From the NCBI GenBank assembly GCA_900772095.1, contig CAAGQJ010000047.1, forward strand, positions 1-25,059: a stretch of 25,059 nucleotides of DNA, in the 5' to 3' direction. Positions 1 through 6,375 of the stretch are shown piece by piece. Numbering within the stretch: the stretch's first letter is position 1; every line of letters starts with the position of its first letter. The notes beneath the pieces are model-generated. The model did no database searches and had not been told where the DNA came from. It saw only the letters and a list, made by a program, of their open reading frames with translations. The position numbers and the translations under genes were made by a program. The DNA is from Bacilli bacterium (GTDB taxonomy: Bacteria; Bacillota_I; Bacilli_A; RF39; UBA660).

Positions 1-42
1 GGATATATACTAGAAATGTTGGATGAATCTTGGATGTTTTAA
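1..42 (+). CDS. Possible 3' end of an unidentified gene
   Basis: From base 1 the first frame is open for 13 codons and ends in TAA at 40-42, reading GYILEMLDESWMF. The peptide looks like an ordinary protein tail, and the following 180 bases hold promoter-like motifs, as expected after a gene end. No start or domain is visible, so it could equally be chance. I do not recognise it. Confidence 0.3.
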   Translation, partial: GYILEMLDESWMF

Positions 43-167
43 TTTAGTAATAAAAATCTGTTAAAATCGTGATATAATTACACAGATGGAACAGATAAAT
101 AGTAATTTATAAATTAGTTGAAAGCTTTGATATAACAGTGTTTAATAGATATGTTAAAATGCATTGC

Positions 168-196
168 TTGTAGCAACAGAGTTTTTGTCATATAAT
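168..196 (+). promoter_or_regulatory. Likely sigma-A promoter of the XRE regulator gene
   Basis: A perfect -10 box TATAAT lies at 191-196, with TTGTAG at 168-173 as a -35 box and 17 bases between them. Transcription would begin near 203, leaving a leader of about 20 bases that carries the strong ribosome site GAAAGGAGG at 206-214. Another TATAAT at 73-78 further upstream could be a second promoter. Confidence 0.55.
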
Positions 197-222
197 TTAT
201 TTAACGAAAGGAGGAATTATAA

Positions 223-735
223 ATGTTAAAAGATAATTTAAAAACATTAAGAAAAAATAAAGGACTTTCTCAAGAAGAATTAAGCGTTAAATTAAATGTT
301 GTAAGACAAACAGTATCAAAATGGGAACAAGGATTATCTGTTCCAGATGCAGAAATGTTAATATCTATATCGGAAGTATTTGATACACCAGTTAGTATGA
401 TTCTTGGAGAGAACATTGATGAACAGGAAAAAAACGACTTAAAGGTAATATCAGAGAAGCTAGAAGTTATTAATGAACAATTATCTAAAGAACAAAAGCA
501 AAAAAGAAAGATATTTGTTAATGCTTTAATAATAGCTGATGTTTGTTTGATTTTATTATTTATATTATTAGCAGTGTTAGGTAGTCCATATCAAAATTGG
601 GATTATAATAATCCAGAATGGGCAGTTATTGGAACTATATGGCATTCATTTGAGTGGGTATATTTTAAAGTAGCTCCATTTATGATTGTTGTTATAATGG
701 TAATTGGAGTAATACTTGTTAAAAAAAATAAATAA
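223..735 (+). CDS. XRE-family transcriptional regulator with C-terminal membrane anchor
   Basis: Predicted DNA-binding regulator of 170 aa. Residues 1-62 form an HTH_3/Cro-CI type helix-turn-helix; the LSQEELSVKLNVVRQTVSKWEQG segment spans the two recognition helices. Residues 65-95 are a charged, probably coiled-coil linker. Two hydrophobic segments follow, about 97-119 and 150-166, with a Trp/Tyr-rich stretch between them, so the DNA-binding head should be held at the inner face of the membrane. ATG 223 is favoured by GAAAGGAGG at 206-214, 8 bases upstream. The gene stands alone, with its own promoter and terminator. HTH proteins with such tails are common in Bacillota and often uncharacterised; the ligand and targets cannot be read from sequence. 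It lies on the host side of the att fragment, so it is probably not the prophage repressor. Confidence 0.9.
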   Translation: MLKDNLKTLRKNKGLSQEELSVKLNVVRQTVSKWEQGLSVPDAEMLISISEVFDTPVSMILGENIDEQEKNDLKVISEKLEVINEQLSKEQKQKRKIFVNALIIADVCLILLFILLAVLGSPYQNWDYNNPEWAVIGTIWHSFEWVYFKVAPFMIVVIMVIGVILVKKNK

Positions 736-760
736 TAACAAATTACAATTTGTTGATTGA

Positions 761-788
761 ATTAGTTTGAAATACAACTAATCTTTTT
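761..788 (+). terminator. Intrinsic terminator of the XRE gene
   Basis: A perfect 7-bp inverted repeat, ATTAGTT at 761-767 and AACTAAT at 776-782, with an 8-base loop, is followed by CTTTTT. It starts 25 bases after the XRE stop codon. Confidence 0.7.
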
Positions 789-807
789 ATATAATAAAAT
801 TTATATT

Positions 808-832
808 AAAAAAACTAACTATTTCTAGCTAG
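808..832 (-). terminator. Intrinsic terminator of the scpA-scpB-tRNA-Leu unit
   Basis: Read on -, CTAGCTA (832-826), loop GAAA (825-822) and TAGTTAG (821-815) form a 7-bp stem with one G-U pair and a GNRA-type loop, followed by seven T (814-808). It lies 41 bases beyond the 3' end of the tRNA and faces the XRE terminator, so the two units are separated in both directions. A second perfect hairpin, CTCGAA/TTCGAG at 845-859, has no T tract. Confidence 0.7.
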
Positions 833-872
833 CATTTATTACTACTCGAAAAGTTCGAGCTTTCTATCAATC

Positions 873-959
873 TGGTGCCTGTGGTGGGACTCGGACCCAC
901 ACATTATTGCTAATACTGGATTTTGAGTCCAGCGCGTCTACCAATTCCGCCACACAGGC
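873..959 (-). tRNA. tRNA-Leu (anticodon CAA)
   Basis: The - strand folds into an 87-base class II tRNA with encoded CCA. The acceptor stem is GCCTGTG (959-953) paired to CACAGGC, followed by discriminator A and CCA at 875-873. The anticodon stem is CTGGA/TCCAG with loop CTCAAAA, giving anticodon CAA, which reads UUG Leu. A long variable arm and the T arm GTGGG-TCCGAGT-CCCAC are present; the long variable arm fits leucine. It begins 8 bases after the scpB stop on the same strand with no visible promoter between, so it may be processed from the scp transcript. Confidence 0.96.
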
Positions 960-967
960 ATAGAAGT

Positions 968-1534
968 TTATAGTTGTTCAATAACTTCTTCTTGATATTT
1001 AGATTTGTATAAATCTACTTCATCGTCATTTACTACCTTTTCTTCTAGTTTTGGTAAATCCTTTATATCTGATAAACCAAAATAATCTAAGAAGTTATCT
1101 GTAACGCCATATAGAGTTGGCTTACCAGGTTCTGTACTTTTACCTAATTCTTTTACAAAATCTTTAGCAATTAAATTTTTAATCATTTGTGAAGAATTAA
1201 TTCCTCGTAGTTCATCAACTTTAATACGTGTTATAGGTTCATTATACGCGATAATAGCTAAAGTTTCAAGTGCTGATTGTGATAAATTTCTTATATTAGA
1301 TATTTCTTCTAGTTTTTTATAATATTTAGAATACTCATTTTTGGTAGTTAATTTATATAAAGACCCAAATTTTTTTATTAGTAATCCTGATGAAATGTTA
1401 CTATATTTATTTTTTAATTTGTTTAAATTGTCTAAAACTTCTTCGTTACTGAGTTCTAGAATGTTAGACATTTGTTCTAAAGTTAAACCATCGTCTCCTA
1501 CTAAAAATAGTAATCCTTCAAGCGCTGCTTCCAT
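968..1534 (-). CDS. scpB: Segregation and condensation protein B (ScpB)
   Basis: ScpB is the kite-type subunit of the SMC-ScpA-ScpB condensin, which loads near parS/origin and aligns chromosome arms for segregation. The 188-aa product has the usual length. It opens with MEAALEGLLFLVGDDGLTLE, typical of the first winged helix, and has the strongly conserved block LSQSALETLAIIAYNEPITR, then the RGINSSQMIKNLIAKDFVKELG and PTLYGVTDNFLDYFGL segments of the second winged helix. The acidic C-terminal tail is usual. The ribosome site GAGGAGG lies in the scpA tail 7-8 bases upstream of ATG, and the scpA stop is only 2 bases from the scpB start, so the two are translated as a pair. Identification is firm from sequence pattern and gene order. 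Confidence 0.96.
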   Translation of the reverse strand: MEAALEGLLFLVGDDGLTLEQMSNILELSNEEVLDNLNKLKNKYSNISSGLLIKKFGSLYKLTTKNEYSKYYKKLEEISNIRNLSQSALETLAIIAYNEPITRIKVDELRGINSSQMIKNLIAKDFVKELGKSTEPGKPTLYGVTDNFLDYFGLSDIKDLPKLEEKVVNDDEVDLYKSKYQEEVIEQL

Positions 1535-1536
1535 TA

Positions 1537-2244
1537 TTATGCCTCCTCACAATATATTTTATCAAAGTTATTTTCTTGTATAATAACAATTTCATTTTTC
1601 TTAGCCATTTCTAGAATTGATAAAAATGTAACAACTACATATGGTTTAGAAAAGTTATCAAAAAGTTCAAAAAATTCTACTTTTTTACGGTATTTAAGTA
1701 TGTTTTTAATGTCTCTTGTTCTTTCTTCTACTGAGTATTCTTTCATTGTAACTTTTGTTGTAAGTGGTTCAGTGTATTTTTTTCTATCTAAGAAATTTTG
1801 AAAAGCTTTTAAAAGGTCGTTTAGAGTTACATCTCCACCTAATTTAATTGAGCCATCACTATATTCTTTCAAATTGGAAGGGACTTTGGTAAAGACTTCT
1901 TTTCTTTTTTCTTCTAAATTTTTGAAAGCAGTAGTTACTTCTTTATATTGTTTGTATTCAATTAGTCTATTAACCAAGTCTTCTTTTGCATCTTCATATT
2001 CTTCTTCATCATCTTTTTTTGGTAATAGGCATTTTGACTTGAGATACATAAGTTCACTGGCGAGTACAAGGTATTCGGACGCTACAATAAGATTTAAATC
2101 ATTCATACTTTCGATATAATCTAAATATTGATTAGTTAATTTAATTATTTCAATATTCATAATGTCCATCTTTGATTCTTTAATTAAAGTTAGTAATAAA
2201 TCTAAAGGACCTTCAAATTCATTTATTTTAAATTTATAATTCAT
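1537..2244 (-). CDS. scpA: Segregation and condensation protein A (ScpA)
   Basis: ScpA is the kleisin that bridges the two SMC heads and binds the ScpB dimer. The family N-terminus is clear (FEGPLDLLLTLIKESKMDI), followed by the SMC-neck-binding helices (ASEYLVLASELMYLKSKCLLP), an acidic linker and the C-terminal winged helix (VVTFLSILEMAKKNEIVIIQE). I place the start at ATG 2244, giving 235 aa, because GGTGGT lies just upstream and the protein then begins MNYKFKINEFEGPLD as homologues do. An in-frame ATG at 2262 lies only 4 bases downstream of the -10 box, at or before the expected transcription start. The gene heads the unit scpA-scpB-tRNA-Leu. It lies outside the prophage, immediately downstream of the disrupted tRNA site and its terminator. 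Confidence 0.96.
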   Translation of the reverse strand: MNYKFKINEFEGPLDLLLTLIKESKMDIMNIEIIKLTNQYLDYIESMNDLNLIVASEYLVLASELMYLKSKCLLPKKDDEEEYEDAKEDLVNRLIEYKQYKEVTTAFKNLEEKRKEVFTKVPSNLKEYSDGSIKLGGDVTLNDLLKAFQNFLDRKKYTEPLTTKVTMKEYSVEERTRDIKNILKYRKKVEFFELFDNFSKPYVVVTFLSILEMAKKNEIVIIQENNFDKIYCEEA

Positions 2245-2266
2245 AATACCACCATATAGCATATTT

Positions 2267-2275
2267 ATTATATCA
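2267..2275 (-). promoter_or_regulatory. Extended -10 promoter of scpA
   Basis: On the - strand TATAAT sits at 2272-2267, preceded by TGA, giving the extended -10 form TGnTATAAT. The expected start near 2260 leaves about 15 bases before ATG 2244. No good -35 box is seen; that position is occupied by the T tract of the upstream terminator, and extended -10 promoters often do without one. Confidence 0.5.
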
Positions 2276-2285
2276 TAATTTTAAT

Positions 2286-2310
2286 AAAAGAAAAACCCTT
2301 TAGAAGGGTT
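2286..2310 (-). terminator. Terminator of the tRNA gene now split by the prophage
   Basis: AACCCTT (2294-2300) and AAGGGTT (2304-2310) form a perfect 7-bp stem with a 3-base loop. Read on -, it is followed by TTTTTCTTTT (stem base plus 2293-2286). It lies 14 bases past the 3' end of the tRNA fragment at 2325, the normal place for a tRNA terminator, and supports a tRNA gene having once ended here. Confidence 0.65.
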
Positions 2311-2324
2311 ATATACGCATTATC

Positions 2325-2344
2325 TGGTGGCTCCAGCGGGATTT
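2325..2344 (-). other. Prophage attachment site: 3' end of a tRNA gene (att core)
   Basis: Read on -, these bases are the last part of a T loop (AAAT), T-stem strand CCCGC, a 7-base acceptor strand TGGAGCC, discriminator A and CCA. This is exactly the 3' end of a tRNA whose 5' strand would begin GGCTCCA. To the right the match stops inside the T loop, in AT-rich sequence; no other tRNA arm follows. This is what remains at the distal end when a phage integrates into a tRNA 3' end and rebuilds the gene at its other end. The isotype cannot be told from 20 bases. The partner copy should lie beyond 25059. Confidence 0.75.
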
Positions 2345-2432
2345 ATATATATACAAAACCTTTATAGAACAAGGCTTTTTACGTATAATTTTTCCATAAA
2401 TTACTTAAAAAAAATATTTTTTTCACCTATTT

Positions 2433-2455
2433 CGGAGTAATTTTAGAGTAATTTT
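2433..2455. repeat. Direct repeat near the attachment site
   Basis: The 10-mer GAGTAATTTT occurs twice, 12 bases apart, about 90-110 bases inside the att core. An A-run/T-run palindrome lies next to it at about 2407-2423. Repeats close to a phage att core can be integrase arm-binding sites; here that is inference from position only. Confidence 0.4.
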
Positions 2456-2467
2456 TTGCATAAAAAT

Positions 2468-2785
2468 ATGAAATCAAAAAGAAGTAAAGCAACAGACATA
2501 CCTATGTCGGTAAAAAAGAAAGTGTGGAAAAGGGATAAAGGAAGATGTGTTATATGTGGCAATTGTTATAATGTAATGCCTAACGCACATTATATAAGAA
2601 GGTCTAGAGGTGGATTAGGTATAGAACAAAATATTTTTACCGCCTGTACAGATTTAACACCTAACAAGTGCCATAGCAGATTTGATAATTATGGAGTGGG
2701 CGGAGAAAAAGTTATTGCAAATTTCAAGAGACATTATCCTAACTGGAAGGAAGAAGACCTTTATTATAAAAAATATATAACTTAG
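2468..2785 (+). CDS. HNH endonuclease
   Basis: Small HNH nuclease of about 105 aa. Zinc-knuckle pair CVIC at residues 27-30, the HNH histidine in NAHYIRRSRGG (H41), the Asn of EQN (54), a second Cys (60) and KCHSRFD (C68, H69) make the complete beta-beta-alpha metal site. The N-terminus (KATDIPMSVKKKVWKRDKGRC) matches the usual start of phage HNH proteins. ATG 2468 has no clear ribosome site; a TTG start at 2456, 7 bases after AGAG, would add four residues. Phage HNH enzymes of this type usually sit beside terminase and help DNA packaging. This one is instead alone on the + strand between the att core and the lysin gene, convergent with the late genes, so it may be a packaging accessory or a homing-type gene. 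Confidence 0.87.
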   Translation: MKSKRSKATDIPMSVKKKVWKRDKGRCVICGNCYNVMPNAHYIRRSRGGLGIEQNIFTACTDLTPNKCHSRFDNYGVGGEKVIANFKRHYPNWKEEDLYYKKYIT

Positions 2786-2802
2786 CATGCATGCATACAT
2801 AT

Positions 2803-2814
2803 TTACAATTGTAA
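2803..2814. repeat. 12-bp palindrome in the HNH-lysin gap
   Basis: TTACAATTGTAA is a perfect palindrome between the two convergent genes; just before it is the alternating run GCATGCATGCAT. It could bind a dimeric protein, but it is short and AT-rich, so chance is not excluded. Confidence 0.3.
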
Positions 2815-2827
2815 TTACATTTTGTAT

Positions 2828-2870
2828 AAAAAAAAGGAGAACTAGAAATAAATCTGTTCTCCCGTTTTTA
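2828..2870. terminator. Bidirectional terminator shared by HNH and lysin genes
   Basis: GGAGAAC (2836-2842) and GTTCTCC (2856-2862) form a perfect 7-bp stem with a 13-base loop. On the right T5 (2865-2869) serves the + strand HNH transcript; on the left A8 (2828-2835) gives eight T on - for the late operon. The stem overlaps the last codons and TAG stop of the lysin gene. Confidence 0.8.
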
Positions 2871-3825
2871 GTTTAATATATGTGGACTTATTTGACGTGT
2901 ACTTTCTTAAATTTGGGTTGCTTTCCACTTTTTCGGTCAATTCCTCTATTTTGACTTTTTGTTCTTCTATGACCGTTTTTTGGCTGTTTATCTTTGCCTC
3001 GTATTCTGCCATTTTTTTGTTCAGTTCTTCTATAGTAGTGTCTTTCTTTGGTTCTTCTTTTACTTCTTCTTTTGGGTAGACTTTTGTTTCTGCTTTCGTT
3101 CCTGCTACCCAGCCTATTCCTATGTTATACCAAGTATAACTATTAGACACTTTAGTTTCTGTATAGTCATAGATACCATAATCTATATAGCCTAAAATTG
3201 TTTGGTTTGTTCCTGCTCCTTTTCTAATTCTTAGCTGATAGCCAGTTACTTCAATTTGATTTTTAGAAGTATCTTTCTTTGCTTTTTTGCCTTTTCCAAG
3301 TAGTCTTACAATTGCTTTACTATCTTCTCCAGTTCCAATTTTTTGGCCATCATCTGCAAAGGTATATAATAATGGATTTACAACATATTTTGTTCTATCG
3401 CTATAATTATATTTCCAAGACTTTGGTACTTTCCACATTTCATAATGTAAATGGACTGCGTAACCATATGTACCACCCATTGTAGCAATTTGTTCTCCCA
3501 TTTTAACCTTTTGACCTTTTTTAACTTTGATTGAATTATCTTTTAAATGGCAATATCTGGATAATAAATCATAATTACCATCAAATGAGTGCCTTATGTA
3601 AATATAATTCCCAGCATTACCGCTTCCAGTTGAAGTTCCTACTAAAATTACCTCTCCATCATTTACTGCATACACTGGTGTATTGTATTGCCCTCCATAA
3701 CTACTATTCCATCCTAAATCTACTCCTCTATGTGGTTTTGCTTTAGAGTAATAAGGAGATGATGTATCACCGAATTTTGTTGTAACACCATTGTATTTTA
3801 ATGGCATAATACAATACTTACTCAT
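2842..3825 (-). CDS. Endolysin: M23 peptidase with SH3b domain
   Basis: Cell-wall hydrolase of 327 aa for host lysis. Residues 1-150 are a lysostaphin-type M23 metallopeptidase: HRGVD gives zinc ligands H32 and D36, YCHL contains H93, and HLHYE supplies H125 and H127. Residues 190-243 form an SH3b wall-binding domain (YQLRIRKGAGTN...TWYNIGIGWVAG). A Lys/Glu linker leads to a coiled coil (262-302) and a short basic tail. There is no signal peptide, so release depends on the holin encoded directly upstream; its stop overlaps this start by 8 bases. The M23 domain should cut peptidoglycan cross-bridges or stem peptides; the exact bond cannot be told. The C-terminal coiled coil is unusual for a lysin and may drive oligomerisation. 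Virion-associated use is an alternative, but the place at the end of the late operon favours lysis. Confidence 0.9.
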   Translation of the reverse strand: MSKYCIMPLKYNGVTTKFGDTSSPYYSKAKPHRGVDLGWNSSYGGQYNTPVYAVNDGEVILVGTSTGSGNAGNYIYIRHSFDGNYDLLSRYCHLKDNSIKVKKGQKVKMGEQIATMGGTYGYAVHLHYEMWKVPKSWKYNYSDRTKYVVNPLLYTFADDGQKIGTGEDSKAIVRLLGKGKKAKKDTSKNQIEVTGYQLRIRKGAGTNQTILGYIDYGIYDYTETKVSNSYTWYNIGIGWVAGTKAETKVYPKEEVKEEPKKDTTIEELNKKMAEYEAKINSQKTVIEEQKVKIEELTEKVESNPNLRKYTSNKSTYIKLKTGEQIYF

Positions 3826-4174
3826 TTTCTATCTCCTCTTTTAAATCATCAAGTGTTTTTATATCTTCTTTTGGTACTTCTTCTATTTCATGTAATTTAC
3901 TAAATGGTGTGAATATTTTATCCTCAAATGTTTTATAGATAGTATCTGCACCAACCCAAGTAATTACTCCAACCCATAGCCCATCTACTATAGATAGGTT
4001 ACTGAAACATATTGAAAATAGTGTTCCTACTATCAGTGATATTAATAATGATAAAATCACTAATATTTTTTTATTTGATACCATCTCTTTCGTTTTCTGC
4101 ACTATTGCGGTCGTTATTATTGAGCCTGCTAAGGCTACGATTAAAACGTTTTTTATTAAATTAAAATCTAACAT
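3818..4174 (-). CDS. Phage holin
   Basis: Small membrane protein of 118 aa with three hydrophobic segments (about residues 6-23, 37-59 and 63-82 from the chosen start) and a very acidic cytoplasmic tail (EIEEVPKEDIKTLDDLKEEIENE). That layout is typical of holins, which open the membrane to the lysin. It sits immediately upstream of the M23 lysin with an 8-base overlap. ATG 4174 is chosen because AGGAG lies 8 bases upstream; a GTG at 4183 falls inside the ribosome site itself. The gene overlaps the end of the preceding 103-aa gene by 14 bases. The exact holin family is not recognised; assignment rests on topology and position. Confidence 0.8.
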   Translation of the reverse strand: MLDFNLIKNVLIVALAGSIITTAIVQKTKEMVSNKKILVILSLLISLIVGTLFSICFSNLSIVDGLWVGVITWVGADTIYKTFEDKIFTPFSKLHEIEEVPKEDIKTLDDLKEEIENE

Positions 4175-4472
4175 GATTCTCACTCCTTAATTTGTTTTCG
4201 TATTCTTCTTCTAATATTTTTACTTTTATTTTTACTGCTCCATTTCCACCTTTTGAAATATACTCTTTTCCAATATTCACCCGTTCTGATAACGGAATAC
4301 AGTCATTGCATATTGCAAGCTTCATTGTATCTAGTGTATTTTTCTTTAATTCAGATTCAACTCTATCTAATTTTGCATGAATCTTTTTATTGTCTTCTAA
4401 AATATCTGCAACTAAAAAATCCCTAATTATTTTAGGAATTTTTAGTAATGCTTTTTTAATTCTTTCTTTCAT
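4161..4472 (-). CDS. Small lysis-module protein of unknown function
   Basis: Hydrophilic 103-aa protein. Residues 1-25 are basic and amphipathic (KERIKKALLKIPKIIRDFLVAD), then a helical, probably coiled-coil stretch, and a conserved-looking block LAICNDCIPLSERVNIGKEYISKGGNGAVKIKVKILEEEYE. Proteins with a block of this kind (N-x-IPL-x-ER...GGNGA) are, from my memory, often encoded next to holins in Bacillota prophages; no function is known to me. No membrane segment is seen, though the N-terminal amphipathic helix could touch the membrane. The start is supported by AAAGGGG 5 bases before ATG. Possible roles as antiholin or lysis accessory are inferred from place only. Confidence 0.75.
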   Translation of the reverse strand: MKERIKKALLKIPKIIRDFLVADILEDNKKIHAKLDRVESELKKNTLDTMKLAICNDCIPLSERVNIGKEYISKGGNGAVKIKVKILEEEYENKLRSENHVRF

Positions 4473-4484
4473 TTTTACCCCTTT

Positions 4485-6371
4485 CTATTTCCATCTTCCC
4501 TTTACAATCATATTGAAATTTATGCTTGATGTATCATCATTACTTCGCAAAAAGCCAATAACTGCTTTTTCTGAGGTTGTTGAGCCTGTCGCTTTTGCCC
4601 ACATGCCCCCACCTTGTTGCACGTTTGCTGATAGAATTGGTGTATCAATAAATAAACCTGCTGGAAAAGCATATTCATGTGTAGTACTAGCATAAATATT
4701 ACCATTTTTACTCATTGTGTGGCTTCCTGATGCAATATAAGATGTACTCCAGCATTCAGATATACCACTATTCCACTTTCTATAAGTCCAAATTCCTGAT
4801 GTATTTTGCTCCGTAATGTAATCGGTAAATACTTCATCTCCGTTATATGTTACACTACCCCATAATTGAACATTATGCACTGTATCATCTTCATCAAATT
4901 TATCTCCAAGTGCTACCTTATTACCATATAATGCAATGGCAGGTTTTCCTGATTGAATTTGATATATAAATTCAACTTGTGATAATTTATCTTTAACAGT
5001 TACTTTAATATCATATGAATTTCCAATGTTAAAACCATTATTCGTGTCACCCAATGTTAATCCATTAAATGAATATTTATTATTTTGTACTGTTGGTGTT
5101 ATTGTACTAATTCCATCTATCCATGTACTATCTTGAGTAATTTTATATTTGTATGATACTTCTAAAGCATTATCTGTACTTCCAAAATTGCCATCCCAAA
5201 CATCACCTTCAAAAGATATTTTTACTTGTTCAGTGATATCATCAATACGCTCTATATTTTGCACACCTTTAGTTAACTTAAAGTATTCTATAAAATTGGT
5301 CATTGTTTTTATAAGAGGTGTAGACATTCCACGTGAATCTTGAGCATAGACTGTTACCGAGTTAGTATTATAATTTTCTATTGAAATAACATTATTTCCA
5401 GTATTTGCAATTGATGTATCATTTATTATCCAGTTTGTAATACTTGCTTTTTTCTGTGCTTCAGCATTTAAATTACTTATCTTTAAAGTTGAATACCCTT
5501 TTATAAATGTACTTCGATTATTGGTTAATGCATATGTTGTGTCATTACTATCTTCTATATCAAAATCTACAAATAATGGGCTTGATGTGTCGCTCGCCAA
5601 ATAGCCAGCAGTATCTTTTTGATTTGTTCCGACCAAAGTAGTCTTGCTACTATCGGAATATGTATTTATTACAAAAATAAACTTATAAAATTTAGTTGTC
5701 ATTGTAGTGTATAATAAATCTGCTCCAAGAAGTGTTAATAGATTAATTGTATCTCCATTTTCAACATTATCTACAGTTGCAAGTAACACTGTTTTATCAC
5801 TATTATAAATCTCTAAAACGTCATGATAATTATCAACATATTTTGTTATCGGTAAAGTAATATTTTCTTCCGCGTTATAAGATGATATAGTATCAATTAT
5901 TGAGCCCCTTAGTATTTTTGGTAATTCCACATTAATGTTTACTGTGTAATTTCCTGCTGTTCCTTCATTATATAGTGGAATATATGCATACAGATTTACT
6001 GTTTTTGCGCCGTCATCACTATGTTTTACTGTAAAATCATATGGTTCACTAGTTCCTGAGGCTTTTTTAAACGGATTAGAAGTTGTTAGATAATACTTTT
6101 TGTCTGTCGTTGTATTTCTTAAATCGTACGTAAACTTTGCTTTTTTTTGTGTTTGATTATCTGCCGATACTTTAAGCTCTGCTTGGGAGCCTTGATATGC
6201 TCCCGATGATGAAGAGTTTCTTGCTATCCAAGGTCTAATTCTTATTTTTGATGTATTATTGATAACATCTTGACTTACTAAAATATAATCTATACCTGCA
6301 TAGTTGTTGGAATTACTTCCTCCACTTCTTGTACCTGTCTTTGAATACGTTGTTCCTATTACTAAAGCCAT
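4485..6371 (-). CDS. DUF859-like tail receptor-binding protein
   Basis: Structural protein of 628 aa, rich in Asn, Thr and Ser, with almost no coiled coil. The N-terminal half (SKTGTRSGGSNSNNYAGIDYILVSQDV..., NTSKIRIRPWIARNSSSSGAYQGSQAELKV) and the Ig-like beta modules that follow resemble DUF859-type tail proteins of Gram-positive phages. The last 110 residues (519-628) form a common receptor-binding head: GIWTYRKWNSGISECW, FPAGLFIDTPILSANVQQGGGMWAKATG and the end NFNMIVKGRWK. It should sit at the tip of the tail or fibre and bind a cell-surface glycan. AGGAG lies 8 bases before ATG, inside the end of the preceding fibre gene, and 4 bases separate the two coding regions. Receptor identity cannot be read. 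It is the last structural gene before the lysis module. Confidence 0.82.
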   Translation of the reverse strand: MALVIGTTYSKTGTRSGGSNSNNYAGIDYILVSQDVINNTSKIRIRPWIARNSSSSGAYQGSQAELKVSADNQTQKKAKFTYDLRNTTTDKKYYLTTSNPFKKASGTSEPYDFTVKHSDDGAKTVNLYAYIPLYNEGTAGNYTVNINVELPKILRGSIIDTISSYNAEENITLPITKYVDNYHDVLEIYNSDKTVLLATVDNVENGDTINLLTLLGADLLYTTMTTKFYKFIFVINTYSDSSKTTLVGTNQKDTAGYLASDTSSPLFVDFDIEDSNDTTYALTNNRSTFIKGYSTLKISNLNAEAQKKASITNWIINDTSIANTGNNVISIENYNTNSVTVYAQDSRGMSTPLIKTMTNFIEYFKLTKGVQNIERIDDITEQVKISFEGDVWDGNFGSTDNALEVSYKYKITQDSTWIDGISTITPTVQNNKYSFNGLTLGDTNNGFNIGNSYDIKVTVKDKLSQVEFIYQIQSGKPAIALYGNKVALGDKFDEDDTVHNVQLWGSVTYNGDEVFTDYITEQNTSGIWTYRKWNSGISECWSTSYIASGSHTMSKNGNIYASTTHEYAFPAGLFIDTPILSANVQQGGGMWAKATGSTTSEKAVIGFLRSNDDTSSINFNMIVKGRWK

Positions 6372-6375
6372 ATTA

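Noticed and set aside
2325..2400. A complete tRNA at the scpA side
   Set aside because: Only the T-loop end, T-stem strand and acceptor strand are present; no anticodon arm, D arm or 5' acceptor strand follows on the right.
2456..2467. TTG start for the HNH gene
   Set aside because: It is possible with a weak AGAG site, but the ATG at 2468 gives the N-terminus usual for the family; kept only as an alternative.
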